From positions 1 through 50,866 of the forward strand of contig JAKOEO010000018.1 in assembly GCA_022321325.1 (NCBI GenBank): a stretch of DNA of 50,866 nt, written 5' to 3'. The position numbers were made by a program, and so were the translations under genes. The DNA comes from Candidatus Magnetominusculus sp. LBB02 (GTDB lineage Bacteria; Nitrospirota; Thermodesulfovibrionia; Thermodesulfovibrionales; Magnetobacteriaceae). Shown here one piece after another: positions 8,599 through 16,985 of this stretch (positions within the stretch are counted from its first letter, which is position 1; the number at the start of each line of letters is the position of its first letter). The notes beneath the pieces were generated by a model. That model was not told the DNA's origin. It worked only from the letters and a program-made list of their open reading frames with translations, and did no database searches.

Positions 8599-9405
8599 CT
8601 ATGAGATATAAATAGCTGAATTATAAAGTTCAGGCAGTTTATCCTGTCTAAGTCGAAATTTAGTTCCATGATTATGTCCTGTTCTTGCGTCAAAATCAAT
8701 GTATAAGTACCCTTGGTCCACACAATCGACAAACTTATCGAAAGAAAAACTTGACAAGATAAGTAGTTTTTCATATTTGAAATACTCATGCCCGTCATCT
8801 ATTTTTGTGTCAGCGATGACATAAAAACAATTCATAAGTTTAGAACCAATGGCATATTTCAGGTCGTCAAATCCCCAGTATGGCTCTGGGTTTATTTTGT
8901 CAACTCCCACCCGTCGCTTAATGCTTTCATACCAAAAGGATACCTCAGAATCATTTATATCAATCTTAGATGAGTCAAAGTCAAAGATAAGTTTCCGTTG
9001 TGTCCTATTAACTACTACTTTGAATCCTCTCTTTGTATATGAAGTTGCGCTTGTAGTAGAGCGAAACGACATTTCTTCTTCAGGATATTTCCTTCCGGCC
9101 TCTTTATGCCTCCATCCATACATAGGCAAGAGAATACTCGAAACAATTTTAGCTCCTGTAGGTGAAGGTTCTATATGCTTTAAGGTTACAAGAGAGGTCG
9201 AATGCTTTCTCTGCCCTTTGAGTTCCCATTCCTGTGCGTTTGGAATAGGCAGGTTGTTTTCTTTAATGCCGAGTAGTATTTCAAGGGTGTTGCCAACTGC
9301 CCCATCATTGCGTTTATCAACGGTTTTCTTAACACTCTTATGCCATCCTGTATTAATAATCTTTTTAATGTTAGAAATCATTTCCTCTTTTGTATATAAT
9401 TTCAT
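8599..9405 (-). CDS. Type II restriction enzyme, MvaI/BcnI family
   Basis: 268 aa. The N-terminal block has D34, GNTLE (E42), the stretch ENNLPIPNAQ and E61-L-K63, which is the metal-binding ExK of a PD-(D/E)xK nuclease. The arrangement matches MvaI/BcnI restriction endonucleases, which cut CCWGG or CCSGG as monomers. Specificity cannot be read from the sequence. The ATG overlaps the stop of the upstream methylase gene by four bases (ATGA), forming an R-M pair. The region is more AT-rich than the Bat operon, suggesting lateral transfer. No Asp is found between D34 and E61; N56 is at the spot where an Asp might be expected. Confidence 0.75.
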   Translation of the reverse strand: MKLYTKEEMISNIKKIINTGWHKSVKKTVDKRNDGAVGNTLEILLGIKENNLPIPNAQEWELKGQRKHSTSLVTLKHIEPSPTGAKIVSSILLPMYGWRHKEAGRKYPEEEMSFRSTTSATSYTKRGFKVVVNRTQRKLIFDFDSSKIDINDSEVSFWYESIKRRVGVDKINPEPYWGFDDLKYAIGSKLMNCFYVIADTKIDDGHEYFKYEKLLILSSFSFDKFVDCVDQGYLYIDFDARTGHNHGTKFRLRQDKLPELYNSAIYIS

Positions 9406-10283
9406 TTCGGCGGCCTCCAGAAATCCAGAAGATACTCAAATGTTACGCCCATAGTAATATAGTTGCTTGGCCAGCCAAAAATGCCAATTTTATTTACAAT
9501 GTTTGTCCTATCCCATATAATAATATTCCTCAGTTCATATCCTCTGCGTCTTAGCTCCTCTACCAAAGAGATGTGTATGGTAATTCTTTCGTTTTCCCAC
9601 CACATATCAGGCACATTGATAACACAGTGAGCTTTAGGTTTTAAGAGCGGCAGCAAGGATTCGAAAATTTCACCCATAACTAAAGTGTAGTCGTTCAATG
9701 ACATCGTCCCTAAGTCCCTAATGTCCTGAGAATATTGCTCTACTTTATTAAGTTGTTCATTTTTTCTGTCTCGTCTTGACTTGTTTTTTCTTTGGCGGTT
9801 CAAAAGATTGGCATATGGCGGGGATGTCCACACAAGAGATATGGTTTCTTCTGTAAAATATTCATAGATATTTCTTGCATCATCCTGAATAGGAATCTGT
9901 TTTGACTTATTAAGGATATGACCATTAGAAAGACGGGCATTACAAAGCTCTATGTAAGATGGCTGCAAATCAAACCCTACAGCGTTTCTATTGGTGTCTC
10001 TTGCTGCTACAAGGGTTGTTCCGCTTCCAACAAAAGGGTCAATAATCAGCTCTCCTTCATGGGTAAATAATTCTATTACCTTTCTGCAAAGAGAAATCGG
10101 GAATGTGGCCGGATGCGTACTTTTATCTCTAATATCTCGTTTCTCATATGTAAACTGCCAGACTCCTATCTGATTTTTTAGCCAGTCCTTAGCAGTAAGG
10201 CAATTTATATTGGTTTTATTGCACTCACAAAGACGCTCATGTCCAATATCCAATAATTTCTTTTTTTCTGCCAGTACATCCAT
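9402..10283 (-). CDS. DNA (cytosine-N4 or adenine-N6) methyltransferase
   Basis: About 293 aa from the ATG at 10283; a TTG at 10322 would add 13 residues. Motif I is DPFVGSGTT, preceded by a motif-X-like THPATFP, and motif IV is TSPPY. The SPPY form is typical of cytosine-N4 methylases, which protect the sites cut by MvaI/BcnI enzymes. Motif I precedes motif IV here. The ATG at 10283 is chosen because a TTGAGG-N18-TATAAT promoter ends nine bases before it, so a transcript would begin at the codon; AGGA lies too far (about 16 bases) from the TTG. The gene partners the restriction enzyme that follows. Confidence 0.85.
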   Translation of the reverse strand: MDVLAEKKKLLDIGHERLCECNKTNINCLTAKDWLKNQIGVWQFTYEKRDIRDKSTHPATFPISLCRKVIELFTHEGELIIDPFVGSGTTLVAARDTNRNAVGFDLQPSYIELCNARLSNGHILNKSKQIPIQDDARNIYEYFTEETISLVWTSPPYANLLNRQRKNKSRRDRKNEQLNKVEQYSQDIRDLGTMSLNDYTLVMGEIFESLLPLLKPKAHCVINVPDMWWENERITIHISLVEELRRRGYELRNIIIWDRTNIVNKIGIFGWPSNYITMGVTFEYLLDFWRPPK

Positions 10284-10292
10284 ATATGCGGA

Positions 10293-10322
10293 ATTATAGC
10301 AGGAATCCAATAATTTCCTCAA
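10293..10322 (-). promoter_or_regulatory. Promoter of the R-M pair, leaderless start
   Basis: On the minus strand TTGAGG (10317-10322), an 18-base spacer and TATAAT (10293-10298) form a near-consensus sigma-70 promoter. The -10 is extended (TGCTATAAT). Only nine bases separate it from the ATG at 10283, so the mRNA would start at or within about three bases of the start codon. Confidence 0.6.
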
Positions 10323-10426
10323 TGCGCCGCGCTTAGATATTCCTGTTGCCGGAGTTGCTCGTAAAGTCTGATGAGTCCTTGCAAAATCATAAATGCATAA
10401 AATGAGTGGCTATTACCTGTCCAACT

Positions 10427-10464
10427 AAAAAGGCGGCGCGCTGCCTTAATCGGGCAGCGCCGCC
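10427..10464 (-). terminator. Rho-independent terminator of the protease gene
   Basis: Read on the minus strand, a GC-rich hairpin (GGCGGCGCTGCC, short loop, GGCAGCGCGCCGCC with a two-base asymmetry) is followed by TTTTT. It lies 23 bases after the stop codon of the cysteine protease and before the R-M pair. Confidence 0.85.
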
Positions 10465-10486
10465 TCTGTTTTCGCCTGCTGCAGCG

Positions 10487-13050
10487 TTATTGAACGGTAA
10501 CGCTGACGGCCTTCTGGGTATTGTTCTTGTCGGTAATGGTAACTGTGGTCGAGCCTTTGGCAACTCCTGTGATTGTTGCCGCGCCATTGGCTATGCTTAC
10601 CGTTGCTATTTTAGTATTTGCAGACGCTGCCAGATAAGGCACGCTGCCACCGCTTACTGAAACCGATGTTGACTTGCCGGTAAGGACTGTTACGGCGCTT
10701 TGGCTGACTGACAATGCCGGGGTTACGGTAACTGTCAGAGAAGCCTGAGTGTTGTTCTTGTCGGCAATTAAATAAGTGGTTGTGCCTAAAGTATTGCCGC
10801 CAGTTAATGTAATGGTGCTGCCGCTGACGCTTGGCGAAGCTATGTTCAGACTTGAAGGCAGCACTTTAAATGGTGAAGCGCCACCTGTGATACTCACTGT
10901 CGCTGTTTTGCCGGAAATGACGCTGATGCTGCTTTGGCTTAGTACAACAGCAGGGTTTACTGTAACGCTGACAGTGGCCGTTGTCTTGTTAGCGTCGGTA
11001 ACGGTAACAGAGGTCGTACCTGCAGCAATGCCGTTTATGCTGACAACGCCGTTGCTGTTAATAGCCACTGTGGCAGTCTGCGCACTCGATGACGATACTG
11101 TGTATGGAGCCGTACCGCCGCTTGCATTCACATATGCCGTCTTACCGGCTACAACACTAAGACTGGTCTGAGTTACCGACAATGGATTCGTTACAGTTAC
11201 GCTGATAGAGGCTACATTGTTATTCCTGTCAAGAATCGTAATGGAAACCGTTCCGATAGCAACGCCTGTTACTGTAATAGTGCCTCCGCTAAGGCTTACA
11301 GTTGCTGTCTTCGTGTTGCCGGAGGTTACCGTATAGGCAGGGGAGCCGCCGCTTATAGTTGCGGTTGTCGAGGTGCCTGCCGGAAGCCTGAGACTAACCG
11401 GGCTTACTGATAACGGGGCTGTTACCGTAACGTTTACTGTGGCTGTAGCATTGTTATTGTCGGCAATTGTAACAGTGGCCGAGCCGACTGACCTGCCGAT
11501 TAGTGTAAGTGTGCTGCCAGTCAGGCTTGCCGATGCTGCCTGTGATGATATAGCAGATACCTTATACGGAGCTGTGCCGCCGCTTATGGATACCGACCCG
11601 GTGCCGCTGGTTACTATTGTCAGGCTGGAGGTACTAACCGCTAACGGGGCGGTAACGGTTACGTTGATGGCTGCTGCAAGGCCGTTTTTATCTGTAACGG
11701 TTATGCTTGCCGTTCCTTTGGCAACGCCATTAATGGTAACAGTGGAGCCGCTGACAGATGCCGTTGCCACGCTGCTGCTTGATGAGGATACTGAATATGG
11801 TGCTGTACCGCCGCTGATTGCCGCAGATGCTGACTTGCCGGTTATGACGCTGACGCTTGAGGGGCTAACCGCTACAGGGGTAGTAACGGTAACGCTGACT
11901 GAAGCAGATGTCTTGTTAGCGTCAGTAACTGTAATAGTGGCAGAGCCGCTGGCAACACCATTAATGGTAACAGTGGAGCCGCTGACAGATGCCGTTGCCA
12001 CGCTGTTGCTTGATGAGGATACTGAATATGGAGCAGTGCCGCCGCTGATTGTCGCAGAGGCGGACTTGCCGGTTAGAACGATGGTGCTGGTTGGGCTAAC
12101 CGCCACAGGGGCTGCTACAGCCGCGCTGATTGATGCCCCCATGCCGTTTTTATCTGTAACGGTTATGCTTGCCGTGCCTTTGGCAACGCCGGTAATGGTA
12201 ACAGTGGAGCCGTTGACAGAAGCCGTCGCCACGCTGTTGCTTGACGATGATACTGAATATGGGGCCGTGCCGCCGCTGATTGACGCAGTTGCTGACTTGC
12301 CAGTTATGACACTGACGCTTGACGGGCTAACCGATATTGGGGTGGAAACGGTAACGCTAAGGGTTGTGGTTGCCTTGTTTGCGTCAGTAATGGTTATGGT
12401 AGCAGTGCCTGCGGAGGCGCCGGTAATGGTAACAGTGCTGCCGCTTACGGTGGCAGTTGCCACGCCGCTGCTTGAGGAGGCTGCCGAATATGGCGCCGTA
12501 CCGCCGCTTATAGCTGCTGTTGCCGTCTTGGTGGCTGCAACTGCAACGCTTGTAGGGCTGACCGCTAACGGGGCAGAGACGTTTGCGGCAATGGCTGCCG
12601 TTAAACCGTTTTTGTCTGTAACGGTAATGGTGGCAGTGCCTTTAGCCACACCGGTTATTGTAACGGTTGCGCCGCTGATGGCCGCCGTTGCTATGCTGGA
12701 ACTTGATGATGCTACATTATATGGCGCCGTGCCGCCTGTGACAGTGGCAGAGGCCGTCTTGCCGGTTATGAGACTGGCGGTTGTCGGGCTGACAACTAAC
12801 GGGGCAGTAACGGTTGCAGCAACGGTCTTGCTGGTGCCCGCGTTATCCTTTACAGTAATAGTTGTTGCGCCTGTGGCAACGCCGGTAATGGTAACGGTGG
12901 TGCCGCTTACGGCCACTGTTGCAACTCCGGTGCTGGCTGATGTAGCAGTATAAGGGGTCTGTCCGCCAGATACTGTTACTGTGCCGGTTTTGCCTGTTGC
13001 TACCGTTAATGTCGTTGGGGTTACCGCCATAACCGATGGTGTAGGTGACG
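10487..13050 (-). repeat. Eleven tandem Ig-like repeats (about 230 bp each)
   Basis: Each protein unit opens with a variant of P-L-x-V-S-P-x-S, then TGK-(S/T)-A, SGGTAPY, a Ser-rich stretch, VATxxVSG, TVTI-x-GVAxGxxTITVTD. Units 4-6 are nearly identical, indicating recent duplication or gene conversion, while units 7-11 have diverged more. Confidence 0.85.
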
Positions 13051-13993
13051 GCGTAGGCGAGGTCTGCGGATATGCTATCGTAAGAGAACCAAATCCAGAT
13101 GAGCCGGTAACCTCAGAGTATGCGATTCTGAAATAACCGTTTTCACCCCAGTATTGGCTCCATGAATTCTTTACGATAAAATACTGCTGCGCGTCATTAT
13201 AACCAACGAGTAATATGGCATGATAACCTGCAAGAGAACCGCTTACGTGGCTATAGATACCGCTGCTATAGTAGAAGAAATCGGTATAGACAGCCATAGT
13301 GGTTACTAACGGGCCGTATGTGTTGAGGGCGCTTCTTAGTGTATCAACGTTTGTAGAGGCAAGTTTTGTTGTAACATATTGCCACGAAGGTATTGAGTAG
13401 GCTGCTGAGGAGCGGCTTGAGCATGCGCTGGAGCACGAACCATTAGTTGCCGTGTAGGCATAGCAGGACTCAACCGGCTCGCCCGTGTTGCGTAAAAAGT
13501 CCGAGGCATAGTTGATATAACCGCCATTGCATGAGCCGGCACCGCTGCATGATACCATCACTTGTTCGGATAGGTCAGTGTTCGCGCCGGGGGTGTTGTT
13601 TTTTCTCATTTGATAAGACTCCAGGGCAGCAGTTGTAGCAAATGCCCAGCAAGAGCCGCAATTTCCCTGATCTTTCACAGAAGTCACCCAGTTGCCGTTA
13701 TTATCTCTCCAGTCAAGGCTTGACGGCAGAGACGCTGCCTGTGGCAGCGGGGCAAGGGCTATCCTTGAGTGGTCGCCCAGGTCAGCTTCTAAAAGTCCTA
13801 ACAGTCTATTTCTCTGTTGTTCCGGCATTGAGGAAACATGGTTCTCTTTTGCCTGCCACTTGCCGCTTGCTGCCTCAATAGTGGCATTTAATGACTGCGA
13901 CTTGAGACTCTCAACGGCGAAAACTATTCCTGTTATCATGCATACTGATATGGCCACTACCGCTGCAATTGTAAAAAACTTTTTCGCTCTCAT
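10487..13993 (-). CDS. Secreted papain-family (C1A) protease with Ig-like repeats
   Basis: 1168 aa from the ATG at 13993, which has GGAGG eight bases upstream; the longer in-frame start has no support. A signal peptide/anchor (about 1-30) and a short propeptide precede a papain-like domain (about 90-310). The catalytic residues are present: Q109 and C115 (GNCGSCWAF), H258 (YHAILLVGY) and N276 (VKNSWS). A Pro/Ser/Thr linker follows, then eleven Big2-like Ig repeats of about 77 residues to the C-terminus. The enzyme would be exported and held away from, or attached to, the surface by the repeat stalk. A terminator follows and a palindromic site precedes the gene. Confidence 0.9.
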   Translation of the reverse strand: MRAKKFFTIAAVVAISVCMITGIVFAVESLKSQSLNATIEAASGKWQAKENHVSSMPEQQRNRLLGLLEADLGDHSRIALAPLPQAASLPSSLDWRDNNGNWVTSVKDQGNCGSCWAFATTAALESYQMRKNNTPGANTDLSEQVMVSCSGAGSCNGGYINYASDFLRNTGEPVESCYAYTATNGSCSSACSSRSSAAYSIPSWQYVTTKLASTNVDTLRSALNTYGPLVTTMAVYTDFFYYSSGIYSHVSGSLAGYHAILLVGYNDAQQYFIVKNSWSQYWGENGYFRIAYSEVTGSSGFGSLTIAYPQTSPTPSPTPSVMAVTPTTLTVATGKTGTVTVSGGQTPYTATSASTGVATVAVSGTTVTITGVATGATTITVKDNAGTSKTVAATVTAPLVVSPTTASLITGKTASATVTGGTAPYNVASSSSSIATAAISGATVTITGVAKGTATITVTDKNGLTAAIAANVSAPLAVSPTSVAVAATKTATAAISGGTAPYSAASSSSGVATATVSGSTVTITGASAGTATITITDANKATTTLSVTVSTPISVSPSSVSVITGKSATASISGGTAPYSVSSSSNSVATASVNGSTVTITGVAKGTASITVTDKNGMGASISAAVAAPVAVSPTSTIVLTGKSASATISGGTAPYSVSSSSNSVATASVSGSTVTINGVASGSATITVTDANKTSASVSVTVTTPVAVSPSSVSVITGKSASAAISGGTAPYSVSSSSSSVATASVSGSTVTINGVAKGTASITVTDKNGLAAAINVTVTAPLAVSTSSLTIVTSGTGSVSISGGTAPYKVSAISSQAASASLTGSTLTLIGRSVGSATVTIADNNNATATVNVTVTAPLSVSPVSLRLPAGTSTTATISGGSPAYTVTSGNTKTATVSLSGGTITVTGVAIGTVSITILDRNNNVASISVTVTNPLSVTQTSLSVVAGKTAYVNASGGTAPYTVSSSSAQTATVAINSNGVVSINGIAAGTTSVTVTDANKTTATVSVTVNPAVVLSQSSISVISGKTATVSITGGASPFKVLPSSLNIASPSVSGSTITLTGGNTLGTTTYLIADKNNTQASLTVTVTPALSVSQSAVTVLTGKSTSVSVSGGSVPYLAASANTKIATVSIANGAATITGVAKGSTTVTITDKNNTQKAVSVTVQ

Positions 13994-14076
13994 GTCTTTG
14001 CCCTCCGTTGTTTTGTATTTTTTTCTGCTACCGTACTTAGCATAATACAACGATTCGCCTCATGTATGTAGTTTGA

Positions 14077-14095
14077 ATTACATATCCTATGTAAT
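14077..14095. promoter_or_regulatory. Perfect 8-bp palindrome upstream of protease gene
   Basis: ATTACATATCCTATGTAAT has perfect 8-base arms around TCC. It is centred about 93 bases before the protease ATG and about 40 bases before a TATTAT -10-like box (minus strand, 14042-14047). This is where an activator would bind. The Crp/Fnr-family gene ends six bases away, so that protein is the obvious candidate, by inference only. Confidence 0.5.
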
Positions 14096-14100
14096 CCTGA

Positions 14101-14799
14101 TTACAAATCTGGAAATTTCTCGAAAAAAGGCGGAAAAAAGCAAAATAAGCCCTCCTCATTAGTGGCAAGGTAGCCTTCGCCTTTCCACTGGTTTATAGTT
14201 GACGTAACCGTTTCTCTTACCAGCCCTGACATGTCGGCTAATTCCTGATGGGTAAGTTTAATGCTTAAGACCGTGGAGGCGTCTTGTTCGCTGCCATAGC
14301 GGTTAATATAGTTTTTAAATAACAGGCCAAGCTTCTGCGGCGCCTTGTTGTATGACAGCCGTTCGATGATTTCATTGGCCTCGCGAAGACGCAGACACAG
14401 CTCCCGCATCATGCCAAGCAGGACTTTTGGCTGCGTATTGAGCATCTGATAGAAGTCCTCTTTGAATATCACCGCTATCACTGTCTTTTCCATAGCGCAA
14501 ACGGTAGCGCTGTTTTTCCTGCCGTCAATCAGGGACATCTCTCCAAAGTAGTCGCTGCTTTGTCTGATGGCCAGGATCATTTCCTTCCCATCGGCGTTGA
14601 CAAGGGTGATTTTCACTCGTCCATGTACGATAAGGTACATGAAATTATTAGAATCGCCCTCGTTCATGAATGTGTCGTTTTTTTTGTACTCGCGAATGTG
14701 CACCCTGCCGATGACATTTTGAAGCTCATCTTCAGATAAGTGTGAAAATACAGGGCTTTGCCTCAAAACGCCGACAAGCATTTTCTCTTTTTTTTCCAT
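14101..14799 (-). CDS. Crp/Fnr-family transcription regulator
   Basis: 232 aa. The cyclic-nucleotide-binding-like beta-roll occupies about residues 10-125, with the segment YFGEMSLIDG in the ligand pocket region. A dimerisation helix follows (about 127-150), then a winged HTH (about 160-225) with recognition segment LTHQELADMSGLVRETVTS. No N-terminal Cys cluster is present, so it is not an oxygen-sensing FNR. The ligand is unknown. The start ATG has GAGG six bases upstream. A good promoter lies about 45 bases before the gene, and it sits immediately upstream of the protease gene, its possible target. Confidence 0.88.
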   Translation of the reverse strand: MEKKEKMLVGVLRQSPVFSHLSEDELQNVIGRVHIREYKKNDTFMNEGDSNNFMYLIVHGRVKITLVNADGKEMILAIRQSSDYFGEMSLIDGRKNSATVCAMEKTVIAVIFKEDFYQMLNTQPKVLLGMMRELCLRLREANEIIERLSYNKAPQKLGLLFKNYINRYGSEQDASTVLSIKLTHQELADMSGLVRETVTSTINQWKGEGYLATNEEGLFCFFPPFFEKFPDL

Positions 14800-14840
14800 A
14801 CATCCTCAAGCCGCCGGTAAATATTTTATACTCCATACGT

Positions 14841-14870
14841 ATTGTACACTAATCGCTGGAATAATATCAA
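14841..14870 (-). promoter_or_regulatory. Promoter of the Crp/Fnr-family gene
   Basis: On the minus strand TTGATA (14865-14870), an 18-base spacer and TACAAT (14841-14846) each match the sigma-70 consensus at five of six positions. The predicted start point is about 35 bases upstream of the ATG. Confidence 0.6.
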
Positions 14871-14943
14871 GTCTGCTAATTGTATAACAAACAAAAAAGA
14901 CGATTTAAAGTTATAATGCCATGCCGCTTTTTTTTCGAGTTCA

Positions 14944-14952
14944 TGCTATAAT
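14944..14952 (+). promoter_or_regulatory. Extended -10 promoter of the TPR genes
   Basis: TGCTATAAT is a perfect extended -10 box 48 bases before the first TPR gene. No clear -35 is present. Confidence 0.55.
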
Positions 14953-15000
14953 ACGCCTTAGCTATGGCGTCTGGATTAATGCTGTGATGGGGGAAAGATA

Positions 15001-15738
15001 ATGTATTGTTTGAGATTGAGGTTGCTGGCTGCCGCTATTTTTTTAATGCTGGCCGCGCCTATAGCGGTTTTTGGCGAAAACAAGGACAACAAGTATTTTG
15101 ATAATGGAAATAAGTATATGCAGACTAAGGAATATGACAAGGCAATAGAGCAATATTCTAAGGCGGTTAAGGCTAATCCAAAGTCGGCAGCTCTATACTA
15201 CAACCGCGCATCGGCATATGAAGGCAAGGGCGACCACGACAGCGCCATTTCTGACTTCGCCAAGGCCATACAGTGCGACCCTAACGACGCCGCAACGTAC
15301 TATGGCCGCGGCCTTGTGTATGAAAAGAAATCAGACTACGACAAGGCTATAGCCGACTACACAAGGGCGATAAAGGCCGACCCTAAATTTGTCTGGGCAT
15401 ATACCAACCGCGGCCACCTGTATTATATAAGCAAAAAAGACAGTAAACGGGCTATTGCCGACTTTACCGAGGCCGTCAGGCTTGACCCCAAAGAGGCGCT
15501 GGCTTACTTTGACATGGCCCACATATATGGCGATATGAATAACTACAAAAAGGCGGTGGCCAACTATAGCGAGGCGATAAAGGCTGACCCTAAGTATGCC
15601 GAGGCATATGATAACCGCGGACTGGCTTATATGAAGCTCGGCGATAAGGCAAGCGGCTGCCGCGACTTTGCCAGCGCTTGTAAACTTGGCATGTGTAAAA
15701 TAGCAGACTCTGCTAAGTCTAAGGGTGACTGCAAATAA
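15001..15738 (+). CDS. Secreted TPR protein
   Basis: 245 aa. A signal peptide (1-24) is followed by about six consecutive TPR units of 34-36 residues (YDKAI-x-x-Y-x-KA(V/I)KANP pattern). The C-terminus carries a Cys motif, GC-x-DF-x-x-ACxLGxC ... GDCK, shared with the next gene. A GGGGGA Shine-Dalgarno sequence lies before the ATG. TPRs bind other proteins; partner and role are unknown. Probably exported to the periplasm, where the four to five cysteines could form disulfides. Confidence 0.85.
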   Translation: MYCLRLRLLAAAIFLMLAAPIAVFGENKDNKYFDNGNKYMQTKEYDKAIEQYSKAVKANPKSAALYYNRASAYEGKGDHDSAISDFAKAIQCDPNDAATYYGRGLVYEKKSDYDKAIADYTRAIKADPKFVWAYTNRGHLYYISKKDSKRAIADFTEAVRLDPKEALAYFDMAHIYGDMNNYKKAVANYSEAIKADPKYAEAYDNRGLAYMKLGDKASGCRDFASACKLGMCKIADSAKSKGDCK

Positions 15739-15771
15739 TATGGCGCCTCAGAAAGGCGGGAGGGAGAGAGA

Positions 15772-16917
15772 ATGATGATTTTAAGAGTAAGCATAGCCGC
15801 GCTATTGTTAATTGCTATGAATATGTTTGCCTTTGCCGATGATGCCGGTGAGGCCTCTTTCAAGCAGGGAAACGAGTATTCAGAGAAAGGGCAATATGAC
15901 AAGGCCATCGCCGAGTATACGAAATCCATACAGGCAAATCCAAACGCGGCCGTTGTCTACTATAACAGGGGCAATATATTCGCCAGATTTAAAAAAGACT
16001 ATGACAAGGCCATAGCTGACTACAATGCGGCCATAAAGATTAAGCCAAATTATGACGAGGCATATAACAACCGCGCCCGTGCCTATTTGGATAAACAGGA
16101 CTTTGAAAACGCACTGTCTGACTTTTCTAAAGTAATAGATATGAAGCCTGATTCTTTCGATGCTTACTACAATCGCGGCCTGATTTACAGCCAACAGAGG
16201 CATGACTACGAATTAGCAGTCGCCGACTTTACCGAGGCGCTGAGAATTAACCCAAAACACGCCGAGGCATATAACAGGCGCGGATTTGCATATGCCAAAG
16301 GTCAGCATGACTATGACAGGGCAATTGCCGATTTCACCGAGGCGATAAAGATTAACCCCAAACTGGCCTTGAGCTACCACTATCGCGGCATTGCATTTGC
16401 CTATAAGAAGGACTACGACAAGGCGATTGCCGACTACACCAGGGCCATAAGGATTGACGGCGGCAACGCCGATATCTACTACAAGCGCGCCGACGCCTAT
16501 GCCAGGAAGAAGATGCCCGACAAGGCTGTCGCTGACTACACCAAGTGCATCTCATTAAAACCGGATGACGCCGACACATACAACATGCGCGGCCTTGCAT
16601 ACGCGGGCAAAAAGGAATATGTCAAGGCCATTTCCGACTTTACAGCGTCAATAAATATTAATCCTAACAATGAGGTCGTATACTTTCTCAGGGCGCTTGC
16701 CTTTCAGTCGGGGACAAAAAACTATGCGGCCGCCATTGCCGACTTCACCATGGCAATTGAGATAAGGCCAAGTTATTCCGACGCCTATGAATCGCGCGGA
16801 CTTGCGTATATCGAGGCAGGGGATTCTGAAAAGGGCTGCGCCGACATTGCCCATGCCTGTGAACTTGGCAGTTGTTCCGCCGTTCAATTCACTAAGACCT
16901 CCGGCAAGTGCAAGTAG
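15772..16917 (+). CDS. Secreted TPR protein
   Basis: 381 aa, same design as the gene before it: signal peptide (about 1-23), around ten TPR units with the repeated YDKAIADYTxAIxxxP core, and the same C-terminal motif GC-x-DIAHACELGxC ... GKCK. The ATG follows a purine-rich GGGAGGGAGAGAG. With a 33-base gap, the two genes probably form a pair that arose by duplication and unequal repeat gain. Confidence 0.85.
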   Translation: MMILRVSIAALLLIAMNMFAFADDAGEASFKQGNEYSEKGQYDKAIAEYTKSIQANPNAAVVYYNRGNIFARFKKDYDKAIADYNAAIKIKPNYDEAYNNRARAYLDKQDFENALSDFSKVIDMKPDSFDAYYNRGLIYSQQRHDYELAVADFTEALRINPKHAEAYNRRGFAYAKGQHDYDRAIADFTEAIKINPKLALSYHYRGIAFAYKKDYDKAIADYTRAIRIDGGNADIYYKRADAYARKKMPDKAVADYTKCISLKPDDADTYNMRGLAYAGKKEYVKAISDFTASININPNNEVVYFLRALAFQSGTKNYAAAIADFTMAIEIRPSYSDAYESRGLAYIEAGDSEKGCADIAHACELGSCSAVQFTKTSGKCK

Positions 16918-16970
16918 TCAGATGGTAGCTGCCCCCCCAGAGAAAATATCTTTCCCTAAACCACGTCATG

Positions 16971-16979
16971 TGATATAAT
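16971..16979 (+). promoter_or_regulatory. Extended -10 box abutting the dikinase-like gene
   Basis: TGATATAAT is a perfect TGn-TATAAT box. Six bases (ACTGCG) separate it from the ATG at 16986, so the A of the start codon would be about +1. No Shine-Dalgarno sequence is present. Confidence 0.6.
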
Positions 16980-16985
16980 ACTGCG

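Noticed and set aside
11373-12953. 526-codon plus-strand ORF opposite the protease repeats
   Set aside because: Shadow frame of a repeat-rich gene. Its repeats mirror the Ig repeats, and the minus-strand protein has a signal peptide, catalytic triad and ribosome site.
10487-13050. Repeated units considered as a possible CRISPR array
   Set aside because: Units of about 230 bp are coding, in frame and lack spacers. No CRISPR array or cas gene occurs in the window.
14926-14932. Second TATAAT-like box near 14926
   Set aside because: It has no -35 or extended -10 and is followed by the better TGCTATAAT box at 14944.
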